From the NCBI GenBank assembly GCA_002362595.1, contig DEUO01000165.1:337-10536 (forward strand): a stretch of DNA of 10,200 nucleotides. The letters run 5' to 3'. Source of the stretch: Caryophanales bacterium UBA3260. GTDB lineage: Bacteria; Bacillota_I; Bacilli_A; RF39; UBA660. The notes under the pieces are model-generated. The model searched no databases, was not told where the DNA came from, and saw nothing but the letters and a program-made list of their open reading frames with translations. This document shows, piece by piece, positions 1-6,874 of the stretch. Made by a program: the position numbers and the translations under genes. Within the stretch, counting starts at the first letter, position 1. Each line of letters opens with the position of its first letter.

Positions 1-2118
1 ATATTCTCTAACTAAATAAATATCAGTATCCATATCATACAAAAATTCATCTTCGATATTAATTAATTGATGTTGGATATCTTCTGATAATTTTTGACCA
101 TATTTAATTTTTTCTTTATTTGGATTAGCAAATATTTTTTTAATTTCATTATCCATATTCAATGCCATCTTATCCAAAGTAAATTTCTCAATAATTCTTT
201 CTCTAGAATTAATTTTATAATTCTCAAGATTTTCAATTATTTTGTCTATTGCAACAACATAATTATTTACTTCTTCCTGCGAATAATCATAATCATTTAT
301 ATCAGTTTCTTTTTGAAGACAAGGAACAATAACTCCAACTGAGTCATCTATAAGTTCTTTTTGTCCACCAACATCAGCCGAAATAACCGGAACGCCCATC
401 GATAATGACTCATATGATGTCAATGCCAATCCTTCTTTAATTGAACAATTCAAAGTTAAATCTGAAATTTTATAAACTTCCATAGTATTTTTTACATTTC
501 CTAAAAAAATTACTTTATCAGAAATACCTGCATTATCAACTTTAGCTTTCAAGCCAGATAGCATTTCGCCATCGCCGGCTATAACAAATAAAATATCGTT
601 TCTCTTTTTTAAAACTTTACATATTATTTCAAATAATAAAAATGGTCTTTTCTGAGAAGAAATCCTACAAATATAACTAATAATATATTTATTTTTATTA
701 TCAATATTATATTTTTTTAATAACTCATTCTTATCATACTTTTCTGGATTAAACTTTTCTGGATCTACCCCAATATAAACTGTAGAAATTTCAGACTTCT
801 TTTTGCCCATAATTTCAGAAATAACTTTTTCTGTACCTTTATTACAAACCAAAGTCTTATCAATAACATCTTTATAATTTGAAGACATTCTAGCATAACC
901 GCCATCGCGATAATACCATTCTTCCATATGAACATAATCCAATATAGGAATATTTGGATAACAAGCTTTTAAATAATTTAAGCATGAATATCCAAACATA
1001 CTATTCGTACAAAAAATCATATTTATATTATTTTTTTCTATTATATAATTAACAAATGATAACCAATATTTTTTCTCGATAAATGATGTTAAATCATAAA
1101 CACTTGCATATTTTTCAAACTCTTGTCTTAATGGATTATTACTTGGAACACTTGATAAAATAGTAATATCATATTCATCTTTCTTTAATCTTTTTATTAA
1201 ATCAAGATTAAAGAAATCAGCTCCTCCAGTAACCATCCAAGGAATAAACATAAGCAAATTTATCTTTTTATTTTCTATTCTTTTGGGAACAACAATACTT
1301 TCTAATTTTTCAAGAATAGTATTTTTATTATATGAAAGCATTGGAAATTGAACTGCTTCTACATTTTTTTTAATTTTTTTAGAAGTATTTCTAATTATTT
1401 CAAGTGATCTTTTTCTATTTTGAGTAGCTTTTGTTAGCTCACTACCAGTATCTTTTCTTCTATACCACTGACCATAAAAACTCATATGAACAGGATAGTA
1501 TCCTTTTGAAATAAGTTTTAACCAAAAATTCCAATCCTCATTAACTGCTTTTTCTCTTAATTCATATCCATTAACAGAATAATAAGCTTCTTTTCTAACA
1601 AGTGCCATCGATAATAATTCATTTACTTTTTTTTCTTTTTTTGTATCAAACCATTTATTCCATAAATAACATTGAGTTCCAAATCCAATGCTATCACTAT
1701 ATGCCCAACCTGCATTAGGATTTGTCTCTAAAGCCCAATAAGCGCACTCTAAAAAAGTAGGTTCAATTAAGTCGTCAGAATCTATAAACATAAAATATTT
1801 AGTATCACTTGAAGAATGATTAGCTCCATAGTCTCTCGTAGCCGAAAGACCTTCATTTTCCTTATGAAGAACTTTAATTCTATTATCTAACTTACTAACT
1901 TCATCAAGCTTTTTTAAACTTTTTATATCTTTAGAACCATCATCAACAATAATAACTTCAAAATAAGGAAAAGTTTGATTTAAAATACATGAAACAGACT
2001 GTTCTATATATTTTTCATCATTATAAAATGGTATTATAACAGACACTACAGGAATATGCTTTTTATAATCAACAATTTCCAATTTTTTCCCTGGTTCTAA
2101 ATTATAATCAAAATTCAT
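1..2118 (-). CDS. GT2-GT4 double-domain glycosyltransferase, partial (C-terminus beyond left edge)
   Basis: My translation from the ATG at 2118 is open for 706 codons to base 1, with no stop in the window. The N-terminal half is a GT-A, family 2 domain (about residues 23-230): a VSVIIPFYN strand, VDDGS at 58-62, DSDD at 113-116 (the metal/nucleotide-sugar DxD site) and NEDW at 193-196 (probable catalytic-base region). A lysine-rich linker (about 231-285) leads to a GT-B, family 4 domain: GGAD at 298-301, R485 and K490 in the phosphate-binding stretch, GDG at 515-517 and an E-x7-E pair at E562/E570. It probably adds two successive sugars to a lipid-linked glycan in the cytoplasm; donors and acceptor are unknown. 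The start lies 17 nt after the stop of the preceding gene with only a weak GGGA ribosome site, and an in-frame stop just upstream rules out a longer ATG start. By eye it uses TTG, GGC, TCG and GAG more than its neighbours. Family is confident, acceptor unknown. Confidence 0.93.
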   Translation of the reverse strand, partial: MNFDYNLEPGKKLEIVDYKKHIPVVSVIIPFYNDEKYIEQSVSCILNQTFPYFEVIIVDDGSKDIKSLKKLDEVSKLDNRIKVLHKENEGLSATRDYGANHSSSDTKYFMFIDSDDLIEPTFLECAYWALETNPNAGWAYSDSIGFGTQCYLWNKWFDTKKEKKVNELLSMALVRKEAYYSVNGYELREKAVNEDWNFWLKLISKGYYPVHMSFYGQWYRRKDTGSELTKATQNRKRSLEIIRNTSKKIKKNVEAVQFPMLSYNKNTILEKLESIVVPKRIENKKINLLMFIPWMVTGGADFFNLDLIKRLKKDEYDITILSSVPSNNPLRQEFEKYASVYDLTSFIEKKYWLSFVNYIIEKNNINMIFCTNSMFGYSCLNYLKACYPNIPILDYVHMEEWYYRDGGYARMSSNYKDVIDKTLVCNKGTEKVISEIMGKKKSEISTVYIGVDPEKFNPEKYDKNELLKKYNIDNKNKYIISYICRISSQKRPFLLFEIICKVLKKRNDILFVIAGDGEMLSGLKAKVDNAGISDKVIFLGNVKNTMEVYKISDLTLNCSIKEGLALTSYESLSMGVPVISADVGGQKELIDDSVGVIVPCLQKETDINDYDYSQEEVNNYVVAIDKIIENLENYKINSRERIIEKFTLDKMALNMDNEIKKIFANPNKEKIKYGQKLSEDIQHQLINIEDEFLYDMDTDIYLVREY

Positions 2119-2135
2119 AAAATCAATCCCAACAA

Positions 2136-5100
2136 TTATTTTTTTCTCAATTTACTTATAGAATCTCTTATTCTTCTTTTTAACGTTTCTCTATCATATA
2201 AAAGAAAATATAAAATTCTTCTTATCTTACTTTTATTATTTAAATCTACAAATGGATTATAATATAAATCTCCAACTTTCACTGGTCCAGAATCAAAACC
2301 AATTATACCAGATATCATATTAGGAAGAGGTATTTGATTCTTACTATCCAAATCTTCTTGCATATCATCAATCATTTTTCTTGATCCAGATGATTTAATA
2401 TCATCTTCGAATTCAACAGCTTCTAAAACAGCTTTATCTAATCTTCTTGCAGAATTATAATAAGCTAACATAGGCATAGATACATAACAATCTTGATAAT
2501 GTAGTAAACTAATATCTTCACCAAAAATATGAATCATATCATCTACAAACTCTAAAGCAGCTTTTTGCATAGTTTCTACAACATAGTCAACTTGATATTT
2601 AAATTTATAATCCTCGAATATAGGTTTAACATTATCTCCACTTATATCATATCCAATACATGATGGAGATAGCTTAGATATCAATAATTCATAAGCATTA
2701 CCTGTTGCTGTTGGTTTATAATTAAAGAATGTCTTTACTTCAAAATCACCAATATTAGAATAAGTTAATGCTCTATCACCATTTATATTTAAAAAATATG
2801 TATCAATACTTTTACCACACAATCTAGTTAAATAATACTCAGGTCTTCCACTATATCCAACATCAAAAACAGCAGGATTCTTTCCTAAAATACTATCAAA
2901 ATATTCTTTATATTTTTTACTAGTCTCTATATGAGATTTTTTATCAAAATAATTGTCTATTAAAAACTTAATAAATTTATTAAATTCTAATAATGACTTA
3001 AACTTTCTTTCAAATTCAATACCACTTTTATTACATTTTTCTTCTAATTTATCATCTAACTTTAAAACAGATTTTAAATACTTAATCAATGATTTAGGAG
3101 AATGTTTCCTATAATCAACAATTTCAGATAATCTATAAAAATCTAATTCAGATTGAATCATAACTGGAATCAAAGCTTTTCTAGAAACATACATATATTC
3201 TGACTTAGGAGCTTCTAAATATAATTTACTTAACCTATCATATGCTTCCATAACTAGATAACCATCTCTTGCCATAAAAGAAATCTTATCATTCTTGCCA
3301 TTTACTTCTTTTAATAACCAATTAGAAATTCCGAAGACATACATTCCCAACGCATAATATCCAATTAAATATGGATCTGCATTAAAATCTGTTTTCTTAT
3401 TAAAAGGTCTAAAAGGATTATCAAAATACTTATTAGCAATAACAGCAATCATAGTTCTGATACCCATAAACTGAACAGATTCTTTATTATCCTGCCAAAA
3501 TGGTAAACTAGTATTAAATATTTGACCTAATCCATTCGTTAAACTTCTATCTAAAAATACATCTGTTGCTTTATAAAAATGTACTGCATTTATTCCTTTT
3601 TTAGATGGAATCTTATAATCAGATAACTTATTATCTCCAATATGAACAATTTCTTTAGCACTTATTTCTAAATCTTTTATAACATAATCAAATAAATCAC
3701 CAGTTGATTTTGTTTTCTTTATCTCACTAGAAAGATATATTTTATCAATATCGTTATATCCATTTTTATCTAAGATTTTCTTTATTACATCTAAAGGTAA
3801 ATACATATCTGAAGTACAAATTACTTTTTTACCGCAATTTAAAGCTAACTGATAAAGATTATAAGCAGTCTTCCTTTGTTCACAGAATTTAATTTCTAAT
3901 TCTTCTTCAACTTTTTTCAATCTACTTAAAATTTTATTATCAATATAATATACATCATGAATTACATTATAAATATCATCTAATGTTATTTCTTGAATAG
4001 ATGAATCTTCTTCATACTGATTATTTCTGGCAATTACTTCACTAACTTCTCGCATTTCAGAAAATTCTACTCCACCATTAACTTCTTTTCTATATTCTTT
4101 ATCTAAAAATTTAAATAAATCTGTTGGACGCAAAAATGGTCTAACAACTAATGTATCAAAAATATCAAAACTAACACATTTAATCTTTTCATCAATAATT
4201 TTTGCATGTAATCTATCTAAACGATCATCCCACTTTGAAACAATACTTGAAAAAAATCCCGAATTAGAAATTTCCTGAGTATTTTCACAATAATTATTCA
4301 TTAGCTCTTCTAAAGAATCTTTATCAGTTTTAGAAATCTTCTTTGCATTTTTAATATATCCTCTATGCATTCCAGCATATAAAAGTTTCCAATTATTGAA
4401 ATTTTTCTCATACTTATCATAAACCTTTTTTTCTTTTAAAAAGTTCTCAACAAAAGTAAAAGAAGTAATTAAATCATTTATATTATTTGTTTCTTTCTTA
4501 ACATTAATATCATTAATTGAAGTACTTGTAATACCATGCTTACAATAAAACAAACATTCATAATCTACTTTAGTAACTTTCTTTGCATAATAAAACAATA
4601 CTGTTGAAAACGCAAAATCCTCAGTCATTAACAATCTTTTCGTAATCTTTTTATAATGAGGCTCTGCTTTTTTCCATAACTTCATAGAATATAATTGATT
4701 ACATCCTGTATGCCATGAAAAATTTAAGCCTTCTTGTCTAAAGTATTCTTCTAAACATTCTTCACCATTAAGTTCATTATAATTAGTTTCAAACAGATTA
4801 AAGTACTCCTCTTTACCATCATCATATTTTAAAACAATATTTCCAATAACTATATCAGATGAACTTTTCTCAGCTTCATAAATCATACTTCTAAAATAAT
4901 CATGAGAGACATAATCATCAGCATCTAAAAAAGCTATATAATCTCCAGTTGCATGTTCAGCTCCAGTTAAACGAGCCTGAAAAAGTCCTTTATTCTTCTC
5001 GTGTTTTACATATTTAATTCTATCGTCATTATATTTTGCCATAATCGAATCACAATCGCCAGGAGAACCATCATTTACAACTATTATTTCTAAATTCTTA

Positions 5101-5198
5101 TAAGACTGGGCTAATAAACAATCTAACATTGTTTCAATATACATTTCATTATTATAATTAGCAATAGCTACTGATATTTTTTTATTTATTTTCTTCAT
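2136..5198 (-). CDS. Three-module protein: GT2 glycosyltransferase + HAD hydrolase (COG5610-like) + large C-terminal module
   Basis: This 1020-residue protein is far longer than a simple GT2 (about 250-350). Residues 7-230 form a GT-A domain: SVAIANYNN at the start, VNDGS at 41-45, LDADD at 91-95 and TEDFAFS at 192-198. Residues 340-545 form a HAD phosphatase-like domain with all four motifs: DIFDTL at 345-350 (nucleophile D345, acid/base D348), CTSD at 461-464, lysines around 494-497 and GDNKLSD at 521-527. The FDIFDTL form is what I associate with COG5610-type predicted hydrolases. Residues 575-985 form a third module with ARDGY at 643-647, YVSR at 670-673 and FDVGYSG at 778-784, which I cannot tie to a biochemical role. 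The end (989-1020) is very basic, possibly for membrane contact. No signal peptide, so cytoplasmic. It lies 30 nt after the permease gene with a good AGGGAG site, so it probably acts on the glycan exported by that transporter. Transferase plus phosphatase or phosphotransferase activity is inference. Confidence 0.92.
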   Translation of the reverse strand: MKKINKKISVAIANYNNEMYIETMLDCLLAQSYKNLEIIVVNDGSPGDCDSIMAKYNDDRIKYVKHEKNKGLFQARLTGAEHATGDYIAFLDADDYVSHDYFRSMIYEAEKSSSDIVIGNIVLKYDDGKEEYFNLFETNYNELNGEECLEEYFRQEGLNFSWHTGCNQLYSMKLWKKAEPHYKKITKRLLMTEDFAFSTVLFYYAKKVTKVDYECLFYCKHGITSTSINDINVKKETNNINDLITSFTFVENFLKEKKVYDKYEKNFNNWKLLYAGMHRGYIKNAKKISKTDKDSLEELMNNYCENTQEISNSGFFSSIVSKWDDRLDRLHAKIIDEKIKCVSFDIFDTLVVRPFLRPTDLFKFLDKEYRKEVNGGVEFSEMREVSEVIARNNQYEEDSSIQEITLDDIYNVIHDVYYIDNKILSRLKKVEEELEIKFCEQRKTAYNLYQLALNCGKKVICTSDMYLPLDVIKKILDKNGYNDIDKIYLSSEIKKTKSTGDLFDYVIKDLEISAKEIVHIGDNKLSDYKIPSKKGINAVHFYKATDVFLDRSLTNGLGQIFNTSLPFWQDNKESVQFMGIRTMIAVIANKYFDNPFRPFNKKTDFNADPYLIGYYALGMYVFGISNWLLKEVNGKNDKISFMARDGYLVMEAYDRLSKLYLEAPKSEYMYVSRKALIPVMIQSELDFYRLSEIVDYRKHSPKSLIKYLKSVLKLDDKLEEKCNKSGIEFERKFKSLLEFNKFIKFLIDNYFDKKSHIETSKKYKEYFDSILGKNPAVFDVGYSGRPEYYLTRLCGKSIDTYFLNINGDRALTYSNIGDFEVKTFFNYKPTATGNAYELLISKLSPSCIGYDISGDNVKPIFEDYKFKYQVDYVVETMQKAALEFVDDMIHIFGEDISLLHYQDCYVSMPMLAYYNSARRLDKAVLEAVEFEDDIKSSGSRKMIDDMQEDLDSKNQIPLPNMISGIIGFDSGPVKVGDLYYNPFVDLNNKSKIRRILYFLLYDRETLKRRIRDSISKLRKK

Positions 5199-5205
5199 AT
5201 TAAAA

Positions 5206-5211
5206 CTCCCT
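5206..5211 (-). promoter_or_regulatory. Ribosome binding site of the GT2-HAD gene
   Basis: The minus strand reads AGGGAG, 7 nt before the ATG at 5198. It is the clearest start signal in the 30-nt gap after the permease stop (5229), and it supports this ATG as the true start. No convincing promoter was seen in the gap. Confidence 0.75.
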
Positions 5212-5228
5212 ATCTATACATTTAAATT

Positions 5229-6002
5229 CTAAAGTTCTTCTGCAAATCCCTTTTGTAATTTACTAAATATTAAATATCCAATAAAGCAGAAGAATAAACT
5301 AATTCCTACTATTACTAGTAAAGGTAGCAAATCTGGAATAGAATGATAAATAAATATTGATCTAAATCCTTCTATTACATATGCAACAGGATTAAATTTA
5401 ACTACCCATGAAAACTGAGCTGGGACTCTTGCTGATGAATAGGCAATTGGAGTTGCATAAAACAATAATTGTAAAATAACACCAATAAAATGCTGTAAAT
5501 CTCTAAAATAAACTGTAATACTTGATACAAAAAAAGAAATTGCAATTAAGAAAAAATATAAAACCATTAAAAGAATTGGATAAAAAATCCACGTCCAATA
5601 AAATCCCAATCCATTTAATAAAACAAAGCATACTATAATCACAGAAGAAATGATAAAGTTAACAGCTTCAGCAGTCACAACAGATATAGGTAATATTTCC
5701 CTTGGAAAAAAAACCTTTTTTATAATACCGCCATTTTCAATCATTGTATAAGCGCTTCTATTTACTGCAGACGAGAAAAACGTCCAAGGAATCAAACCAC
5801 AACAAATAAAAACTGCATAATTTGGTTCACCTGCTCCTAGTATTTTATCAAAAACAAAAGCATAAACTGCAATTTGCAATAACGGATTTAAGAATGACCA
5901 TAAAACTCCTAAAAAAGAATTCTTATATTTACCCCTTACGTCCTTTTTAACACTAGTTTTTAATAATTCTCTATATTCATATAAGTTTTTAAATATATTC
6001 AT
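5229..6002 (-). CDS. wzm: ABC-2 type polysaccharide/teichoic acid exporter permease (Wzm/TagG family)
   Basis: This is the membrane subunit of an ABC exporter that moves a lipid-linked polysaccharide or teichoic-acid-like polymer across the cytoplasmic membrane. At 257 residues it has the usual family length. The N-terminal amphipathic region carries the conserved stretch KDVRGKYKNSFLG (20-32) running into LWSFLNPLL. About six hydrophobic segments follow, near 32-52, 63-80, 104-130, 136-163, 172-190 and 226-247. FFPREILP (98-105), YFRDLQHF (165-172) and NPVAYVIEGFR (204-214) are further family signatures. The gene begins 8 nt after the ATPase stop, and its ribosome site (AGGTG) overlaps that region, so the two subunits should be translated together. 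The symbol is generic: tagG or rfbA would be equally valid names, and the cargo is not revealed by the sequence. Confidence 0.95.
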   Translation of the reverse strand: MNIFKNLYEYRELLKTSVKKDVRGKYKNSFLGVLWSFLNPLLQIAVYAFVFDKILGAGEPNYAVFICCGLIPWTFFSSAVNRSAYTMIENGGIIKKVFFPREILPISVVTAEAVNFIISSVIIVCFVLLNGLGFYWTWIFYPILLMVLYFFLIAISFFVSSITVYFRDLQHFIGVILQLLFYATPIAYSSARVPAQFSWVVKFNPVAYVIEGFRSIFIYHSIPDLLPLLVIVGISLFFCFIGYLIFSKLQKGFAEEL

Positions 6003-6010
6003 ATTTACAC

Positions 6011-6754
6011 CTACCTAGTTCCTTCGATATATGCTTCAACAACTTCATCTGGGTTACCATCCATTTTTATTTTTCCATTACTTAACCAAACAGCTCTATT
6101 ACATAACTCTTTAACCTGTCCCATACTATGTGTAACAAAAACCATTGTTTTACCTTCATTACGTAATTCTTTCATCTTATTTAAGCATTTTTCTTGAAAA
6201 TGTTGATCTCCAACTGAAAGAATTTCATCTACTAGTAAAATTTCAGCATCAACGTTAATTGCAACACTAAAAGCAAGTCTCATATACATACCAGAAGAAT
6301 AAGTTCTTACTGGATTATCAATATATGAACCAAGTTCAGAAAATTCTATAATTTTATCTAATCTATTATCTATTTCTTTTTTCGTTAATCCAAAAATAGA
6401 TGCATTAAAATAAATATTCTCTCTGCCAGAAAAATCCGGATGAAATCCTGCTCCTAATTCTAACAAAGAAGTCAATTTTCCATTAGTAATTATTTTCCCT
6501 TTATTAGGATAAATAATCTTTGTCATTAATTTTAATAAGGTAGACTTCCCACTTCCATTAACACCAATTAATGCTACGCACTCACCTTTTTTAACCTTTA
6601 AACTAACTCCATCAAGAACAACTCTGTTCTCTCTTTGGTTTCTTTTAAATAAAGACAATAAACTTTCTTTTATTGTATTTGATTTATCCAAAAAAACATT
6701 AAAAGTTTTATAAACATTATCTACAACAATACTATATTGTTCTTTTTTCATCAT
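6011..6754 (-). CDS. wzt: ABC exporter ATP-binding subunit (Wzt/TagH family, short form)
   Basis: This 247-residue ATPase powers the permease encoded next to it. Visible motifs are Walker A GVNGSGKST (64-72), the signature YSSGMYMRLAF (152-162), Walker B EILLVDE (171-177, with D176 and catalytic E177) and the H-loop histidine H209 in VTHSM. The Q-loop region reads LLELGAGFHPDFSGREN (97-112), with glutamate at the usual glutamine position. That variant is typical of polysaccharide and teichoic acid exporters and separates them from ordinary importers. The protein ends about 38 residues after the H-loop, so it lacks the C-terminal carbohydrate-binding domain of O9a-type Wzt and the long tail of Bacillus TagH. 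It is the first gene of the left transcription unit, behind a promoter at 6775-6803. The start could be the ATG at 6754 or the adjacent one at 6751; the GAAGGGA site is better spaced for the first. Confidence 0.95.
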   Translation of the reverse strand: MMKKEQYSIVVDNVYKTFNVFLDKSNTIKESLLSLFKRNQRENRVVLDGVSLKVKKGECVALIGVNGSGKSTLLKLMTKIIYPNKGKIITNGKLTSLLELGAGFHPDFSGRENIYFNASIFGLTKKEIDNRLDKIIEFSELGSYIDNPVRTYSSGMYMRLAFSVAINVDAEILLVDEILSVGDQHFQEKCLNKMKELRNEGKTMVFVTHSMGQVKELCNRAVWLSNGKIKMDGNPDEVVEAYIEGTR

Positions 6755-6760
6755 CTACAT

Positions 6761-6767
6761 TCCCTTC
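6761..6767 (-). promoter_or_regulatory. Ribosome binding site of the exporter ATPase gene
   Basis: The minus strand reads GAAGGGA, 6 nt before the ATG at 6754 and 9 nt before the second ATG at 6751, favouring the upstream start. It lies almost at the predicted transcription start, giving a very short leader. Confidence 0.7.
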
Positions 6768-6774
6768 ATTATAG

Positions 6775-6803
6775 ATTATAACATACATATACTCATTCCA
6801 CAA
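6775..6803 (-). promoter_or_regulatory. Sigma-A-type promoter with extended -10, driving the exporter unit
   Basis: On the minus strand, TTGTGG (6803-6798) is a half-matching -35 box. A spacer of exactly 17 nt follows, then a perfect TATAAT (6780-6775) preceded by TGT (6783-6781), which makes an extended TGnTATAAT -10 element. Transcription should begin near 6769-6767, leaving only about 13-15 nt before the ATG at 6754. It follows directly on the predicted terminator of the upstream unit. AT-rich DNA produces chance TATAAT boxes, but the spacing, the TG extension and the intergenic position together make this a good call. Confidence 0.72.
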
Positions 6804-6828
6804 ACACTTGACAGTAAAAAAATTGCCC

Positions 6829-6854
6829 AAAAAAAGAAAGATTACACTTTCTTT
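6829..6854 (-). terminator. Predicted intrinsic terminator after the GT4 gene
   Basis: On the minus strand, AAAGAAAG (6854-6847) and CTTTCTTT (6840-6833) form a perfect 8-bp inverted repeat around a 6-nt loop. The 3' arm runs into a seven-U tract (6835-6829). It lies about 20 nt after the stop of the GT4 gene that ends at 6875. Only two of the eight pairs are G-C, so the stem is weak and read-through into the exporter unit is plausible. Confidence 0.6.
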
Positions 6855-6874
6855 CATTAAGATATATTATCTTC

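Noticed and set aside
94..342. Plus-strand open frame of 82 codons
   Set aside because: It is antisense to the well-supported GT4 domain of the minus-strand gene, has a low-complexity Phe/Ile/Asn composition expected from AT-rich DNA, and has no ribosome site or recognisable motif.
5199..5228. Possible internal promoter (TATAGA) before the GT2-HAD gene
   Set aside because: No acceptable -35 box is found at 16-17 nt spacing, and the short gap with a good ribosome site fits simple operon read-through.
6808..6813. Perfect TTGACA on the plus strand, suggesting a rightward promoter
   Set aside because: No -10 box lies 16-18 nt downstream (the sequence there is an A-rich run), and no plus-strand gene follows.
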